Source: Natrialba chahannaoensis JCM 10990
GTDB lineage: Archaea; Halobacteriota; Halobacteria; Halobacteriales; Natrialbaceae
Direction of reading: 5' to 3'
DNA length: 44,474 nucleotides
Assembly: GCF_000337135.1 (NCBI RefSeq)
Contig: NZ_AOIN01000023.1
Coordinates: 71,750-116,223, forward strand
In this document: piece by piece, positions 1 to 8,330 of the stretch
Layout of the letters: every line of letters starts with the position of its first letter
How positions within the stretch are numbered: the stretch's first letter is position 1
The notes under the pieces: generated by a model
Databases searched by the model: none
Seen by the model: only the letters and a program-made list of their open reading frames with translations
What the model was told of the DNA's origin: nothing
Program-made: the position numbers and the translations under genes

Positions 1-2
1 AC

Positions 3-67
3 TGATCGCACGTTCGCGGTTCTCGCTCAGTTCACTCGCTCCGAACCGCGCTGCCGTCGTGCGATCA
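3..67. repeat. Nested inverted repeat (palindromic element)
   Basis: A perfect 10-bp inverted repeat, TGATCGCACG (3-12) and CGTGCGATCA (58-67), encloses a second perfect 8-bp pair, CGCGGTTC (15-22) and GAACCGCG (43-50). The 20-nt loop is TCGCTC-rich. The element lies just downstream of the decayed gene that ends at 141 on the minus strand. It could be a small non-autonomous repeat of the kind scattered in haloarchaeal chromosomes, or a transcription-stop hairpin. No second copy was noticed in the window, so its mobile nature is inference. Confidence 0.6.
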
Positions 68-140
68 GGTGCGCAGTGACTTGCAGTGGATACTATAGTT
101 TCATGCGACTGCCGCCGAAGGGGACACCTCTCCATTGCCC

Positions 141-637
141 TCACTCAGGAATCGCTCCCGATGTGCGCAACTGCTCAAGTGCACCCGTCTCGTAGCCGAT
201 CCCCTGCAGGATCGATTCCGTATCGTCGCCGTGTTCGGCACCCGCCGTCGGTCCATCGTGGTTGATGTTGATCCCGCAAGCGGGAAAGCCGATTGCCGAC
301 GGTTCGCCCTCACCAGCTGCCCCAGCGTCGACGGACCCCGTGCCTCAATCTGCGGATACTCGACCATCCCAGCCGGCGTATAGACGCCGCCGACCGCCGC
401 ATCGACACCCTCGAAGAACGACACCCACTCGTCACGGGTTCGTGTTTTGAAGAGGGACTCGAGTGCCTCCCGAAGCGTCTCGAGTTCGGCAGGATCGCTC
501 GTCATATGGTACTCAATCCATTCCTCGCGATTGACGGCCTCGCAGAAGGCTTGCCAAAAGTGCGGTTCTAGCGCGGCGAGTGTAACGTAGCCTTCGGAAG
601 CAGGATAGACGTCGTACCAGGGGAACTGGTCGGTCAA
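141..637 (-). pseudogene. Decayed CoA-transferase family III (CaiB/BaiF) gene, C-terminal remnant
   Basis: Translation from 637 gives a typical CaiB/BaiF middle region: FPWYDVYPASEGYVTLAAL, then a helix with DEWVSFFEGVDAAVGGVYTP and VEYPQIEARG. After about position 340 that frame loses similarity. Another frame takes over and reads IGFPACGI, then DGPTAGAEHGDDTESIL and QGIGYE, which is the usual end of the family, stopping at TGA 143-141. The gene therefore carries a frameshift near 335-345. It also lacks the first roughly 200 residues of a family normally near 400. These enzymes move CoA between carboxylic acids or racemise 2-methylacyl-CoAs. The truncation lies inside the window, so it is real and not an edge effect. 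Confidence 0.8.
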
Positions 638-764
638 CGGCGTCTCCCCGGGGCGGGGTTACCGCCTGCGAGTTCGCGAGGGACAATCCGGGACATCACC
701 ACTGATCGTGAAAACAGAAGGCTTATTCTTCGGTCGTCGCTGCGATCAAACGACTCGTTTGCCG

Positions 765-1073
765 ATGATCCCCTCCACACGCATCAGACAAACACTGATT
801 GCTGTCTGCTCGCCGATTACCAGCCTCCTCGCTGCGGGCTGGGCGTATCATCTCCTTCTTGGGACGCCATCACCCGCGACACAGCGCTGGATCGAAACCA
901 CGATACCCTCGCTTGCTGGTGCCGAGCCACATTTGGTCGCCGCACTCGTCCCAACCATACTCGTCGTCGGTTGCGTGGTGACGGCCGTGCTCGCAGAACA
1001 AACCGCACGGCTAACTGCCGCACAGACCCGACGGCAGGAACTCGAGACGCACTTCTTCGAAGAAAGCGAGTAG
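765..1073 (+). CDS. Small membrane protein, function unknown
   Basis: I do not recognise a family. The product is about 102 residues from the ATG at 765; an upstream in-frame GTG at 708 would add 19 residues. Two hydrophobic segments are visible, about residues 10-32 (LIAVCSPITSLLAAGWAYHL) and 56-76 (LVAALVPTILVVGCVVTAVL). A short charged tail follows that could be helical (RRQELETHFFEESE). It is convergent with the partition module. Compositional codon bias is compatible with a real gene, but there is no conserved motif to anchor it. Confidence 0.5.
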   Translation: MIPSTRIRQTLIAVCSPITSLLAAGWAYHLLLGTPSPATQRWIETTIPSLAGAEPHLVAALVPTILVVGCVVTAVLAEQTARLTAAQTRRQELETHFFEESE

Positions 1074-1149
1074 AAGCCCTGCATCAATTCTTGGTTTCGA
1101 CCGTTGTCGAGCCGTCGCCGAACAGTCATCGAACAGCGTCAAACGGCCG

Positions 1150-1836
1150 CTACTCAGCCGACTCGAATCCCCACGTTTCGAGCCGCTCGACAACGTCGTC
1201 GACGTTGTGCATCGCAGCCTCGTACGCAGCCTCGCGGACGTCCGTCTTCGACACTTCGGTACCGAGTTCGTCACTCACCGCGGCAACGAACTCGTCTTCG
1301 GCGTCGACGAGGTAGTCCCGGAGATAGAACTGCACCATGCCGCGATCTTGCTTGACGTTGTCGCGAACGTACACCCACGGAATGCCACCATCAGTAGCGC
1401 CGGCCTGGGGCGGCTCTGGTACGACGGCGTCCGTTCCGCTAGTTGCGGCCACCTCTTCATTGGCTGGTTTGGTCGCTTCCTGCTCCGCCGCACTTACTGC
1501 TGGCATCCCGTCGCTGGACGCACTTAAGTCGACCTCAGTTGCAGCGGCTTCGTCGAACGTCGTCGTTTCGGTGCTCGTCGCCGAATCTGAGTGGGGTGTA
1601 CTCGAGTTGTGGTTCGTCTCGGCCGTGTCCGTTTCTGCCTCTTTGTCGGTTTCTACCACTGTCTCTGCCGCCGCATCCGTCGTCTCTTGCTCAGGTTCGA
1701 CAGTCTCCTGTGTCGTTGCTGAGGAAGCATCAGCGTCAGCGCTGTCCGGTTCAGCTTCACCCCCTTCCTGATCTGCGCCGTCGTCAGTCTCGGCCTCGTG
1801 ATCTGCGAACGGATCGCTACCGGAGCCTTTCTTCAT
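1150..1836 (-). CDS. Acidic ParA-partner protein (putative partition adaptor)
   Basis: The product has 228 residues. Residues 1-148 are a low-complexity, very acidic segment rich in Asp, Glu, Thr and Ala, probably disordered. A compact C-terminal domain (about 150-226) starts IPWVYVRDNVKQDRGMVQF and includes LRDYLVDAEDEFV and the helix TDVREAAYEAAMHNVDDVV. Similar C-terminal domains follow ParA-like ATPases in haloarchaeal replicons; that statement rests on recollection of the family. Its start codon overlaps the parA stop (ATGA, 1833-1836), so the two are translationally coupled. By position it is the candidate ParB or adaptor equivalent, perhaps binding the iterons upstream of parA. No HTH, ParB or CTPase motif is visible, so the DNA-binding role is inference. 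Confidence 0.7.
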   Translation of the reverse strand: MKKGSGSDPFADHEAETDDGADQEGGEAEPDSADADASSATTQETVEPEQETTDAAAETVVETDKEAETDTAETNHNSSTPHSDSATSTETTTFDEAAATEVDLSASSDGMPAVSAAEQEATKPANEEVAATSGTDAVVPEPPQAGATDGGIPWVYVRDNVKQDRGMVQFYLRDYLVDAEDEFVAAVSDELGTEVSKTDVREAAYEAAMHNVDDVVERLETWGFESAE

Positions 1837-2681
1837 AGCCCGCCCACCTCTTCGATCTGTGCTGCCAGATCGTCGACCTTCTCGAGTGTCTCCATCTCGT
1901 GATCACGCGTACGATCACGATGCTCCTTGACGTAGTACGCCGGTGTACACTGTTGGTCCCAGCAGCCCTCGAACAGGGACGACCGCTCTCGAAGCGCGAC
2001 GGGTGCGGGATAGCCGCGTTCGTGTATTTCATCGAGGTAGCGCTCCTGGTCGGTCGTTCGTCCAATCCCATTGGGAACGGCGGCGAGAACGCCGATTTCG
2101 GCTGCAAGTCGGTCCTCGAGGCCTTCGACGAGTTCCTCGAGACCGATGACGCTTTGCATCCCCTTTCCGGTTGGTTCGACTGGGATAACCAGACTGCGGG
2201 TGGCAGACACCGCGTTGTAGAGGTGCGGGCCAGCCGTTGCCGGTGGGTCGACGACGATAACATCGTACGCCTGTGGAATGCCGGCGTCCATGAGCACCTG
2301 CCGGAGTCGGTCGTAGGGATCGAAGTCGTCACCCTCGCCGAGGTCGTCGGCCATCTGCTGGGCGCGGTTCAGGAGGTCTTCCAGATTCTCGAGCATGTTG
2401 TGGCTCGGGAGCAGATCGAATCCCTGCTCGGTCTCGTAGATGAGGTCCGCGAGGTCACCCTTTGGTCGGTCGATCATGTGCCGGACGATGTTGTCGACCT
2501 GGCTGTCGTCTCGCGGTGCGTCTACGTCGAGCAGGTAGGTCAGCGAACCGTTTTGTTGATCCATGTCGATCGCGAGCACGTCGAGTCCGTGGTCAGCGTG
2601 GGCTTCGAGCAGTGCTGCGCCGACGGTCGTCTTGCCGACGCCGCCCGCCTCCGAGTAGGTCGTGTACGTGAGCATACCCAC
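1833..2681 (-). CDS. parA: ParA/Soj family partition ATPase
   Basis: A 282-residue SIMIBI P-loop ATPase. It shows a deviant Walker A at 11-19 (EAGGVGKTT), a switch-I-like IDMDQQNGS (D39, D41), and a Walker B hydrophobic strand ending in D145 (YDVIVVDPPATAG). Family members dimerise with ATP, bind nucleoid DNA non-specifically, and move a partner-bound centromere. The first lysine of the usual KGGVGKT is alanine (A12), so the intermolecular signature lysine is absent; K17 is kept. The GTG at 2681 is preferred over the ATG at 2675 because GGAG lies 8 nt upstream of it. The gene is followed by its acidic partner with a 4-nt overlap and preceded by a long iteron array. A role in replicon segregation is likely; the alternative is a ParA-like positioning ATPase for another cargo. 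Confidence 0.88.
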   Translation of the reverse strand: MGMLTYTTYSEAGGVGKTTVGAALLEAHADHGLDVLAIDMDQQNGSLTYLLDVDAPRDDSQVDNIVRHMIDRPKGDLADLIYETEQGFDLLPSHNMLENLEDLLNRAQQMADDLGEGDDFDPYDRLRQVLMDAGIPQAYDVIVVDPPATAGPHLYNAVSATRSLVIPVEPTGKGMQSVIGLEELVEGLEDRLAAEIGVLAAVPNGIGRTTDQERYLDEIHERGYPAPVALRERSSLFEGCWDQQCTPAYYVKEHRDRTRDHEMETLEKVDDLAAQIEEVGGL

Positions 2682-2689
2682 CAGTTAGT

Positions 2690-2746
2690 CTCCTCGAATA
2701 TAATACTCCGTCATACGAAATTCACGACCTAATGAAATAGTATAAC
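2690..2746 (-). promoter_or_regulatory. parA promoter region overlapping the first iterons
   Basis: On the minus strand a GGAG Shine-Dalgarno sits at 2693-2690. A TATA-like GTTATACTATT covers about 2746-2736, which would place the transcript start near 2714. The TATA-like box lies within the first iterons (2727-2739 and 2740-2752). A protein bound to the repeats would therefore also control parA, a usual arrangement for partition operons. The start position is estimated from spacing only. Confidence 0.45.
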
Positions 2747-3544
2747 TAGTTAGCCTAACTAAAAGGACGGCCCTCATAGGCGATCGATAGTACTTCAATG
2801 GGAGGAGTGGCGACGAACACCGGCCAGAGGGAGTGATGAGGCATATTGCATGAGATATCTGTTTAGATCCTCCAGACAACCTATCTAAATAGCCTAACCG
2901 ATCAGCCTAATAATACAGTGTGGCATAAGCAGGAAACTGTATGCCGCAGATACCCAAGTACCCTTGTGAGATCGGTTTTTCGGTTAGGTCTGCTAGAATG
3001 ACCAACCAAATGGCCTAATCAGGTAGACCAACAGAGGAGAAACATTCTGAAAGAGAGGCATCACCCTCTGAGAAGGTATCGACATAACCACAAGGTAGAC
3101 CATCTAGTTAGCATAACTAACCAGTACATCCAGAAGGGCGAACCCAGTAGACTTACTGAATAGATAGAAGAGGCAGTTGGCCCCAAAGAAGTAGCCCCGG
3201 TGATCTAGGAGAAAGATTGGTTAGACTCATCAGGTAGGCCAATCCAATAGGCCTCCAAAATAGCCCATAAAGTAAACTCAACCCACAGCACAGCAGAAGT
3301 GGAGAGTCGTTGTCGGCGGACGTACGAGTACCATGCCATCAGAGCAAAACGCGAACACTACAAACTATCGAAGAAGGATACCTAGACGGCATAACTAATC
3401 AGCCTAACTAGACAGTATAGCTGAGAAGGATTGGAAGAAAACCCACCAGTGGCTGAAAATCGGACTGACTGGAACGTAAAAACACGCAGCAGGGAAGATT
3501 AGTTAGGCTAACCAAGTAGACTAACTAGATAGGTCTGAAGAGTT
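2727..3544. repeat. Array of degenerate 13-bp iterons in phase, putative centromere or origin
   Basis: Units of 13 bp recur head to tail with a consensus close to GNCTAACYARNTA. Clear runs start at 2727, 2740, 2753; 2879, 2892, 2905; 2987, 3000, 3013, 3026; 3098, 3111, 3124, 3137, 3150, 3163, 3176; 3224, 3237, 3250, 3263; 3389, 3402, 3415, 3428; and 3493, 3506, 3519, 3532. The best copies are GCCTAACTAAAAG, GCATAACTAACCA and GACTAACTAGATA. Individual units diverge but hold the 13-bp register within each block, and almost all begin with G and end with A. The DNA is AT-rich against a GC-rich genome and carries no convincing ORF. It lies directly upstream of parA. It resembles the iterated sites bound by partition or replication initiator proteins. 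No initiator gene is in the window, so a parS/centromere role is favoured. Confidence 0.85.
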
Positions 3545-3844
3545 TCGTCACTGCAAGGGCAACTGAGGTTGGTCTATGAAGTTGTTCCACAGTCAAGCGA
3601 GAATCAATTATTTGAAAGGCTACACAATTAGTTTGAAGGACCACACAACGAAGCGGTGGTCGGTGTGGCGGACAGTGGGCCGTGTCGTATGGAGCGAGTA
3701 TTGATTTGGCAGTAATGACAGAAACAGATATTGATTGGTTCTAATGTGGCATGCTACCGGGAAACTGCCTTCAGAACTAGGGTTCGCGGCTTGCCGGCTA
3801 ACAAACTTCTTTGAACAAATAGGATAAGGAACTGGTACTTATCC
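3545..3844. other. Gene-free AT-rich spacer between the iteron array and the MATE gene
   Basis: No coding region is supported. Two near copies of a short direct repeat are visible: TATTGATTTGGC at about 3699 and TATTGATTGGTTC at about 3728. One weak iteron-like unit, GGCTACACAATTA, lies near 3619. The last 60 bases would hold the promoter of the downstream transporter gene, but I cannot single out its TATA box. Confidence 0.5.
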
Positions 3845-5290
3845 GTGACTCGGTTCCCGAATCCGCTGCGGCTAACGATCCTCTATATCGGTCTCGCTCT
3901 CGCACGTCTTGGTCTCATAGATCGCGACCGTGCCATCCGGACGACCGTTCTCGCCTGGCCGCGCATCATCACCGGTATCGCTCGCATGTCGAAGAGCGCC
4001 GTCGACGTCGCGATGGTCGGCGTGGCAGTTGGCACCTCGGCCGTTGCCGGTGTCGGCTTCGCGGGTCCCTTCTGGGGACTCGCCTTCGCGATCGGCGGCG
4101 GTGTCGCCGGCGGAACGATCGCACTCGTCTCTCAGCGATACGGCGCTGAAGCCTACGAGGAACTGGGACTCGCCGTCCGCTCGAGTACGCTGCTCGTTCT
4201 CGTGATCAGCCTCCCCGTGCTGGTGCTGTTCTGGACGTACCCGGCGGAGTTCATCTCACTGATCACAGAGAACGAGGCAGCAATCGGTTACGGTGCAACG
4301 TACCTCCAGTACGTCGCACTCGGCATCCCGTTCGCCGGACTCAACCTGGTCGGGAGTCGCGTACTCGTCGGTGCCGACGATTCGTACACAGCAATGCAAG
4401 TCCGAGCCGGCGGTGCAGTTCTCAATATCATTCTGAGTGCCGTCTTCATCTTCGGGCTGAACGAGGGTGTGGCCGGCGCTGCTGCCGGGACCGTACTGGC
4501 AAACATCGCAGTGACGGCCGGCTTCGCGATTGGACTCAGTTACGGGTCGCTTCCCGGCGTCGGCGAGTTCCCGGTCCAGATCGACCCGTTCGGCTCGTAT
4601 CTCGACCCGGGAACCATCCGTGACATCGTCGAAATCGGTCTTCCCGTTGGTGGCCGTAATCTCGTCTGGGTCGTCGCCGAGTTCCCGATGCTCGGGATAC
4701 TGGATATCTTCGGCGAGAACACGGTCGCCGCGTTCGTCATCGCACGCCGAATCTGGGGCATCATGAACACGCCCGGTTGGGGTTTCGGCCTGGCGTCCTC
4801 GAGTCTGGTCGGCCAGGAGCTCGGCCAGAACAACGAAAAGCAAGCGGAAGCCTACGGCCGCGATATTATCCGGTTCGCGGTTGCGACGTACATCGTCTCG
4901 GCGATCGTAATCGCGCTGTTCGCCGAACAGATTGTGGTCCTGTTTGCAGATGATCCGACGAGCGCCGAAATTCCGATTGCCACCGACCTCGTCTACGCGG
5001 CCTGTGTCGCGGTGGTCTTCCAGGGCGTCGCGGGTGCCGCCGCGGGACCGCTCGATGCGAGCGGTGATACGCGCGTGCCGTTCGCCAGCCAGTTCGTCGG
5101 GATGTTCCTCTGTTCGATCCCGCTCGCGTACCTCGGTGCCACTACGTCGCTCGGCTACTGGGGGCTGTATCTCGCCTTCGTCGCCGAGACGACGGTTCCC
5201 GCAGCGATCAACTACTGGCGCTTCCGGACGGACAAGTGGAAGTCGATCAGCGAGACGTACCGCCCGGACGCTGCGGTCGCAGACGACTAG
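3845..5290 (+). CDS. MATE family multidrug/Na+ antiporter
   Basis: A 481-residue integral membrane protein with about 12 hydrophobic helices arranged as two MatE repeats. The first half contains ARMSKSAVDVAMVGVAVGTS, the family's first-helix signature, followed by a Gly-rich stretch FAIGGGVAGGTIALVSQRYG. The second half repeats it with IVEIGLPVGGRNLVWVVAEF and ASSSLVGQELGQNN. MATE proteins export cationic drugs and metabolites using Na+ or H+ gradients. The GTG start at 3845 is used because it gives the normal family length and an N-terminal cytoplasmic stretch. A TetR regulator lies 0.5 kb downstream on the other strand and is a reasonable but unproven candidate for its control. Confidence 0.9.
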   Translation: MTRFPNPLRLTILYIGLALARLGLIDRDRAIRTTVLAWPRIITGIARMSKSAVDVAMVGVAVGTSAVAGVGFAGPFWGLAFAIGGGVAGGTIALVSQRYGAEAYEELGLAVRSSTLLVLVISLPVLVLFWTYPAEFISLITENEAAIGYGATYLQYVALGIPFAGLNLVGSRVLVGADDSYTAMQVRAGGAVLNIILSAVFIFGLNEGVAGAAAGTVLANIAVTAGFAIGLSYGSLPGVGEFPVQIDPFGSYLDPGTIRDIVEIGLPVGGRNLVWVVAEFPMLGILDIFGENTVAAFVIARRIWGIMNTPGWGFGLASSSLVGQELGQNNEKQAEAYGRDIIRFAVATYIVSAIVIALFAEQIVVLFADDPTSAEIPIATDLVYAACVAVVFQGVAGAAAGPLDASGDTRVPFASQFVGMFLCSIPLAYLGATTSLGYWGLYLAFVAETTVPAAINYWRFRTDKWKSISETYRPDAAVADD

Positions 5291-5329
5291 GACAAAGACT
5301 GGGTGCTGAGAAAATACGACACTGGATCG

Positions 5330-5731
5330 CTACTCGTCGGCTTTCGTCGGCGTCTCAGTCGCACACCACGGGCAGAACGACACATCGTCCTCGAGTTCCC
5401 GGTGACACGACGCACAGAGAGTCGCTTCCTGTATCTCAATACGGCGGTTGTGCTGTCGCGCTAGAACGTAGGCGTCGAGGACACTCACAGCACCAACAGC
5501 GAGGAGCGGTGCTGCATCCCAGAACGACGCCTGCATTGGATCCATGAGAACGGACTCGGGAACGAACAGACCACCAACGAGGAACGCAAGCGCGAGCCAG
5601 CCGAGGGCCCGAAGCCAGCGTCGCAAGTAGATCTGACCGAGGCCGGTGATGAAGAGACCGAGCACGGCCGCAAACCAGGGCCGTTTGCGAGAGTCAGACT
5701 GTGTTTGTGGTTGAGATTGAGCCTGGTCCAT
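5330..5731 (-). CDS. Membrane protein with C-terminal zinc ribbon
   Basis: A 133-residue protein, taking the ATG at 5731 (MDQAQSQPQTQ) because the longer frame upstream has no family character. A polar start is followed by three hydrophobic segments (about 20-36 FAAVLGLFITGLGQIYL, 38-56 and 65-90). The C-terminus has two CxxC knuckles, CASC then CPWC, separated by a short acidic loop, which is a minimal zinc ribbon. The GLGQIYLRRW sequence resembles the glycine-rich hairpin of TM2-like or DUF5683-type proteins. Cellular role unknown. It is 76 nt downstream of the TetR gene on the same strand, so co-transcription is possible. Confidence 0.75.
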   Translation of the reverse strand: MDQAQSQPQTQSDSRKRPWFAAVLGLFITGLGQIYLRRWLRALGWLALAFLVGGLFVPESVLMDPMQASFWDAAPLLAVGAVSVLDAYVLARQHNRRIEIQEATLCASCHRELEDDVSFCPWCATETPTKADE

Positions 5732-5807
5732 ACAGAGACTGAATGCCTGGTCAGTCGTAAATCTTCTTGTGATCGATGTCTGCCTTCCAGAAGAGAACGA
5801 ATATCCG

Positions 5808-6437
5808 CTATTCGTCAACAAGCAGTGTCCGTTCGAGTTGGTCGATCAACACTGCTCGGTTCTGCTCGATGAGGTCCCGATCCTCGAGTGTCACACCGCG
5901 CTCCATGATTCCGTACACTGTCGAAAAGATATACTCCGCTTGCTGTGCTGGCTCAACATCGACAAATCGACCCGACTCGATACCGCGTTCGAGTATCGTG
6001 GTCAGTGCTGTGATGAAAATCTCGTCGGTACGCTTGATCTGGTCGTAGTAGGATTGATTATGAGGTGCCTGCGAACGGATTTCGAAGAAGGCCTGCCGGA
6101 ACTGAAGTGCTTCGTCGTTCAGATCAGCCGGAAGAACACGGTTGAGCAGGTCGATAAGTTGCTCGTACGGATCGTCGTCCGACTCTTCCTCGAATGATGT
6201 CTCGAGTTCCTCGCAGACGAACGCAAAGAAATCGTTGAGAATCTCCTCTTTGCCGTCGTAATGGTAGTACAGCAACGATTTGCTCTTCTCGAACTCGGCA
6301 GCGATTCGAGACATCGTCGTCTCCGGATAGCCGTGTTTCGAAAGTGCGAGATAGACGGCTTCCATGATCGCCTCGGTCGTATCGTCTCGCTCCTCGGCGA
6401 TGGTTGCTGTGTGATCCGTGTCCGATGTATCTGCCAT
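5808..6437 (-). CDS. TetR/AcrR family transcriptional regulator
   Basis: A 209-residue protein from the ATG at 6437 (MADTSDTDHTAT); the 23 residues upstream of it in frame look untranslated. The N-terminal TetR HTH is clear at about 20-70: AIMEAVYLALSKHGYPETT, MSRIAAEFEKSKSLLYYHY, then DGKEEILNDFFAFV. The rest is the helical ligand-binding and dimerisation domain. Family members are mostly repressors released by small hydrophobic ligands. The nearest plausible target is the MATE exporter at 3845-5290, with its own gene as another. The ligand cannot be inferred. Confidence 0.9.
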   Translation of the reverse strand: MADTSDTDHTATIAEERDDTTEAIMEAVYLALSKHGYPETTMSRIAAEFEKSKSLLYYHYDGKEEILNDFFAFVCEELETSFEEESDDDPYEQLIDLLNRVLPADLNDEALQFRQAFFEIRSQAPHNQSYYDQIKRTDEIFITALTTILERGIESGRFVDVEPAQQAEYIFSTVYGIMERGVTLEDRDLIEQNRAVLIDQLERTLLVDE

Positions 6438-6541
6438 ATAGCTATGCTCGGCAATGAGACGTAAATACTTCAGGTTCCCGTTGTGTCGCGACGAGACGGC
6501 TGTCACACCGCAGACGTATTTGTCAGGAAATATATGGGTTG

Positions 6542-7162
6542 TCAGTTGCTCGAGTTTCGATCATTGGCTTCACCGAAACCGGCACTCAACACACGGGTCA
6601 GTGCTTCGCCAGTCGACTCCTCGAGTTCGGTGAGTTCCGAGTGGTGGACTTCGAGGAGAAATCCGGTCGTGATATTCGGTGAGGTCGGCAGGAAGATCAG
6701 TTCCTTCCCGTCAGCTGTGGTGCGTCCTGTTTTGAACGCCGTCATGCGGAGACCATCCCAGACCTCGAGTTTTACTGGCTCCTGAAGCCGGTCCTGTTCG
6801 CCGAAGGCGGTCTCGGAAGCGGTTTTAGACGCGTTGTAGACGACCCTGATCCCGGGGAGTCGATTTGCTCCAGTATCGAGGATGCGTTCGGAAACCGTAC
6901 CGATGGTCGTGCGCATCAGGAAGCCGACAATGCCGATGACGACAAACAGCGTGACTACTGAGAGAACGACACGCAAAAACTCGATTACCTGATCACGAAC
7001 GGTGGAATTTTCGATGAGGTGATCAAGCAGTTCGGCAGGAATGAGAAATCCTGGTGTCAACCCCTCGACGAAACTATAGACAACGTAGAGAACGAACAGT
7101 GTGACGAGTATCGGGCCGATAACGATGAGTCCACTCACGAAATCACGTTTCCAGGCCGACAT
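6542..7162 (-). CDS. DUF502 family membrane protein
   Basis: A 206-residue protein starting MSAWKRDFVSGLIVIGPILV, the standard opening of DUF502 proteins. Two transmembrane helices are visible at about 10-36 and 62-86. A conserved soluble part follows, with RLPGIRVVYNASKTASETAF and the typical FLPTSPNITTGFLLEV, then LTELEESTGEALTRVLSAG. Function is not established in the family; it is a widespread integral membrane protein of bacteria and haloarchaea. The gene stands alone and is divergent from the 7461 gene. Confidence 0.88.
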   Translation of the reverse strand: MSAWKRDFVSGLIVIGPILVTLFVLYVVYSFVEGLTPGFLIPAELLDHLIENSTVRDQVIEFLRVVLSVVTLFVVIGIVGFLMRTTIGTVSERILDTGANRLPGIRVVYNASKTASETAFGEQDRLQEPVKLEVWDGLRMTAFKTGRTTADGKELIFLPTSPNITTGFLLEVHHSELTELEESTGEALTRVLSAGFGEANDRNSSN

Positions 7163-7460
7163 TTATTCACTCCTCCCAACGTGGCAGTGGCTTTCAGTAC
7201 TGGCCGACGTGCTATCAACCTTTCCGAACGTCCACTGGACGTGCCTGTACCACCGAAACGGTCTCGCTACTGACCGATTTCGAGAACGCATTCGTATCTG
7301 ACGGTCGCCGTAGGCGACTGAATGGGTAGTCAACGCAGTGATACCCATGCTACTGACGACTCTGTACGTCGGTTACGTACCGACACCAGTGTTGTGACAG
7401 TCCGCAAGCCAGCATTCGCAGCGCAAAAGGGCCACTCGACAGCCACCGAACATCAGGATA
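7163..7460. other. Divergent intergenic region, no gene
   Basis: This separates the divergent DUF502 and polytopic membrane protein genes. Short frames in it have no recognisable domain or hydrophobic pattern. It presumably contains both promoters. No clear TATA box or operator can be assigned with confidence. Confidence 0.4.
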
Positions 7461-8219
7461 ATGGGTGCATTCGCAGGAACAGCAGTTGCAGACGACCTAT
7501 TGGTAGCAGCGCTCGTTCTCGGAATCGCACTCGTGCATCTCCTCCCAGGGTATCTTCCCGGTGTTCCGTTCGTCTCACGACGCAGTATCCTCTCGGCGGC
7601 CGGCGGCATATCGATTGTTTACGCCTTCCTTCACCTCTTTCCGGAACTCGACGCGCACCGGAGTTCACTCGAGGGCGTCGATCTGATCGTCGCCACGCTC
7701 ACTGCAGATCACATCTACATCCTCGTGTTTATCGGCATCGCGCTGTTCTACGGGCTCGAACGGATTGCGGCTCTTTCCGAGGCAATCGAGTTGCCGACCT
7801 CGCTCGGACGGTTCAGCAACCAGTCGGTGTTCTGGGTCCATATCGGCGGTTTCATCGTGTACAACGCCTTTATCGGCTACGTACTCGTGCAGGGGCGAAC
7901 CGGAGCAGAGAGTAGCCTCCTGTTCGCGTTCGCGATGGGGTTTCATCTCTTCGGGAACGACGAAGCAATGGAACAACACTATCACGAACTCTACAGTGAT
8001 GTGGGGCAGTGGATCCTCGCCGGCGCGGTCATCGCGGGTGGCCTCGGTGCACTCGTCTACACACTCTCCGATGTAGCGTTTACCATCCTGCTTGGCTTTC
8101 TCACTGGTGGCGTGATCTTCAACGCGATCAAGGATGAACTCCCGCGAACGCGTGAGAGCCGGTTCTGGGCGTTCGCACTGGGATCAATCGTCTACGCGCT
8201 GATCCTCTTCGCACTCTAA
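7461..8219 (+). CDS. Polytopic membrane protein, possibly ZIP-like
   Basis: 252 residues with about seven or eight hydrophobic helices. Histidine-bearing helices (ALVHLLPGYLPG, YAFLHLFPELD, AFAMGFHLFGNDEAMEQHYHE) and a Gly-rich final region (FLTGGVIFNAIKDELP) recall ZIP-type metal permeases. In those, H and E residues within helices IV and V bind Zn2+, Fe2+ or Mn2+. The canonical HxxPEG signature is not fully present, so I would not assign metal transport firmly. It starts at ATG 7461. It sits alone between DUF502 and an MFS transporter without an adjacent metal regulator. Confidence 0.65.
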   Translation: MGAFAGTAVADDLLVAALVLGIALVHLLPGYLPGVPFVSRRSILSAAGGISIVYAFLHLFPELDAHRSSLEGVDLIVATLTADHIYILVFIGIALFYGLERIAALSEAIELPTSLGRFSNQSVFWVHIGGFIVYNAFIGYVLVQGRTGAESSLLFAFAMGFHLFGNDEAMEQHYHELYSDVGQWILAGAVIAGGLGALVYTLSDVAFTILLGFLTGGVIFNAIKDELPRTRESRFWAFALGSIVYALILFAL

Positions 8220-8330
8220 CCAGTGTTCCGCAGATAGCGTGTAGGCACCGGAACGCGAGAACACATCTCGATAGGGGCGTATTTGTCTGGGAACGGAATC
8301 TTTTCGCAGGTCGTACACCTACGCGATGGC

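Noticed and set aside
2727..3544. Iteron region considered as a CRISPR array
   Set aside because: Units are 13 bp, contiguous and degenerate, with no conserved 28-37 bp repeats or unique spacers, and no cas genes are in the window.
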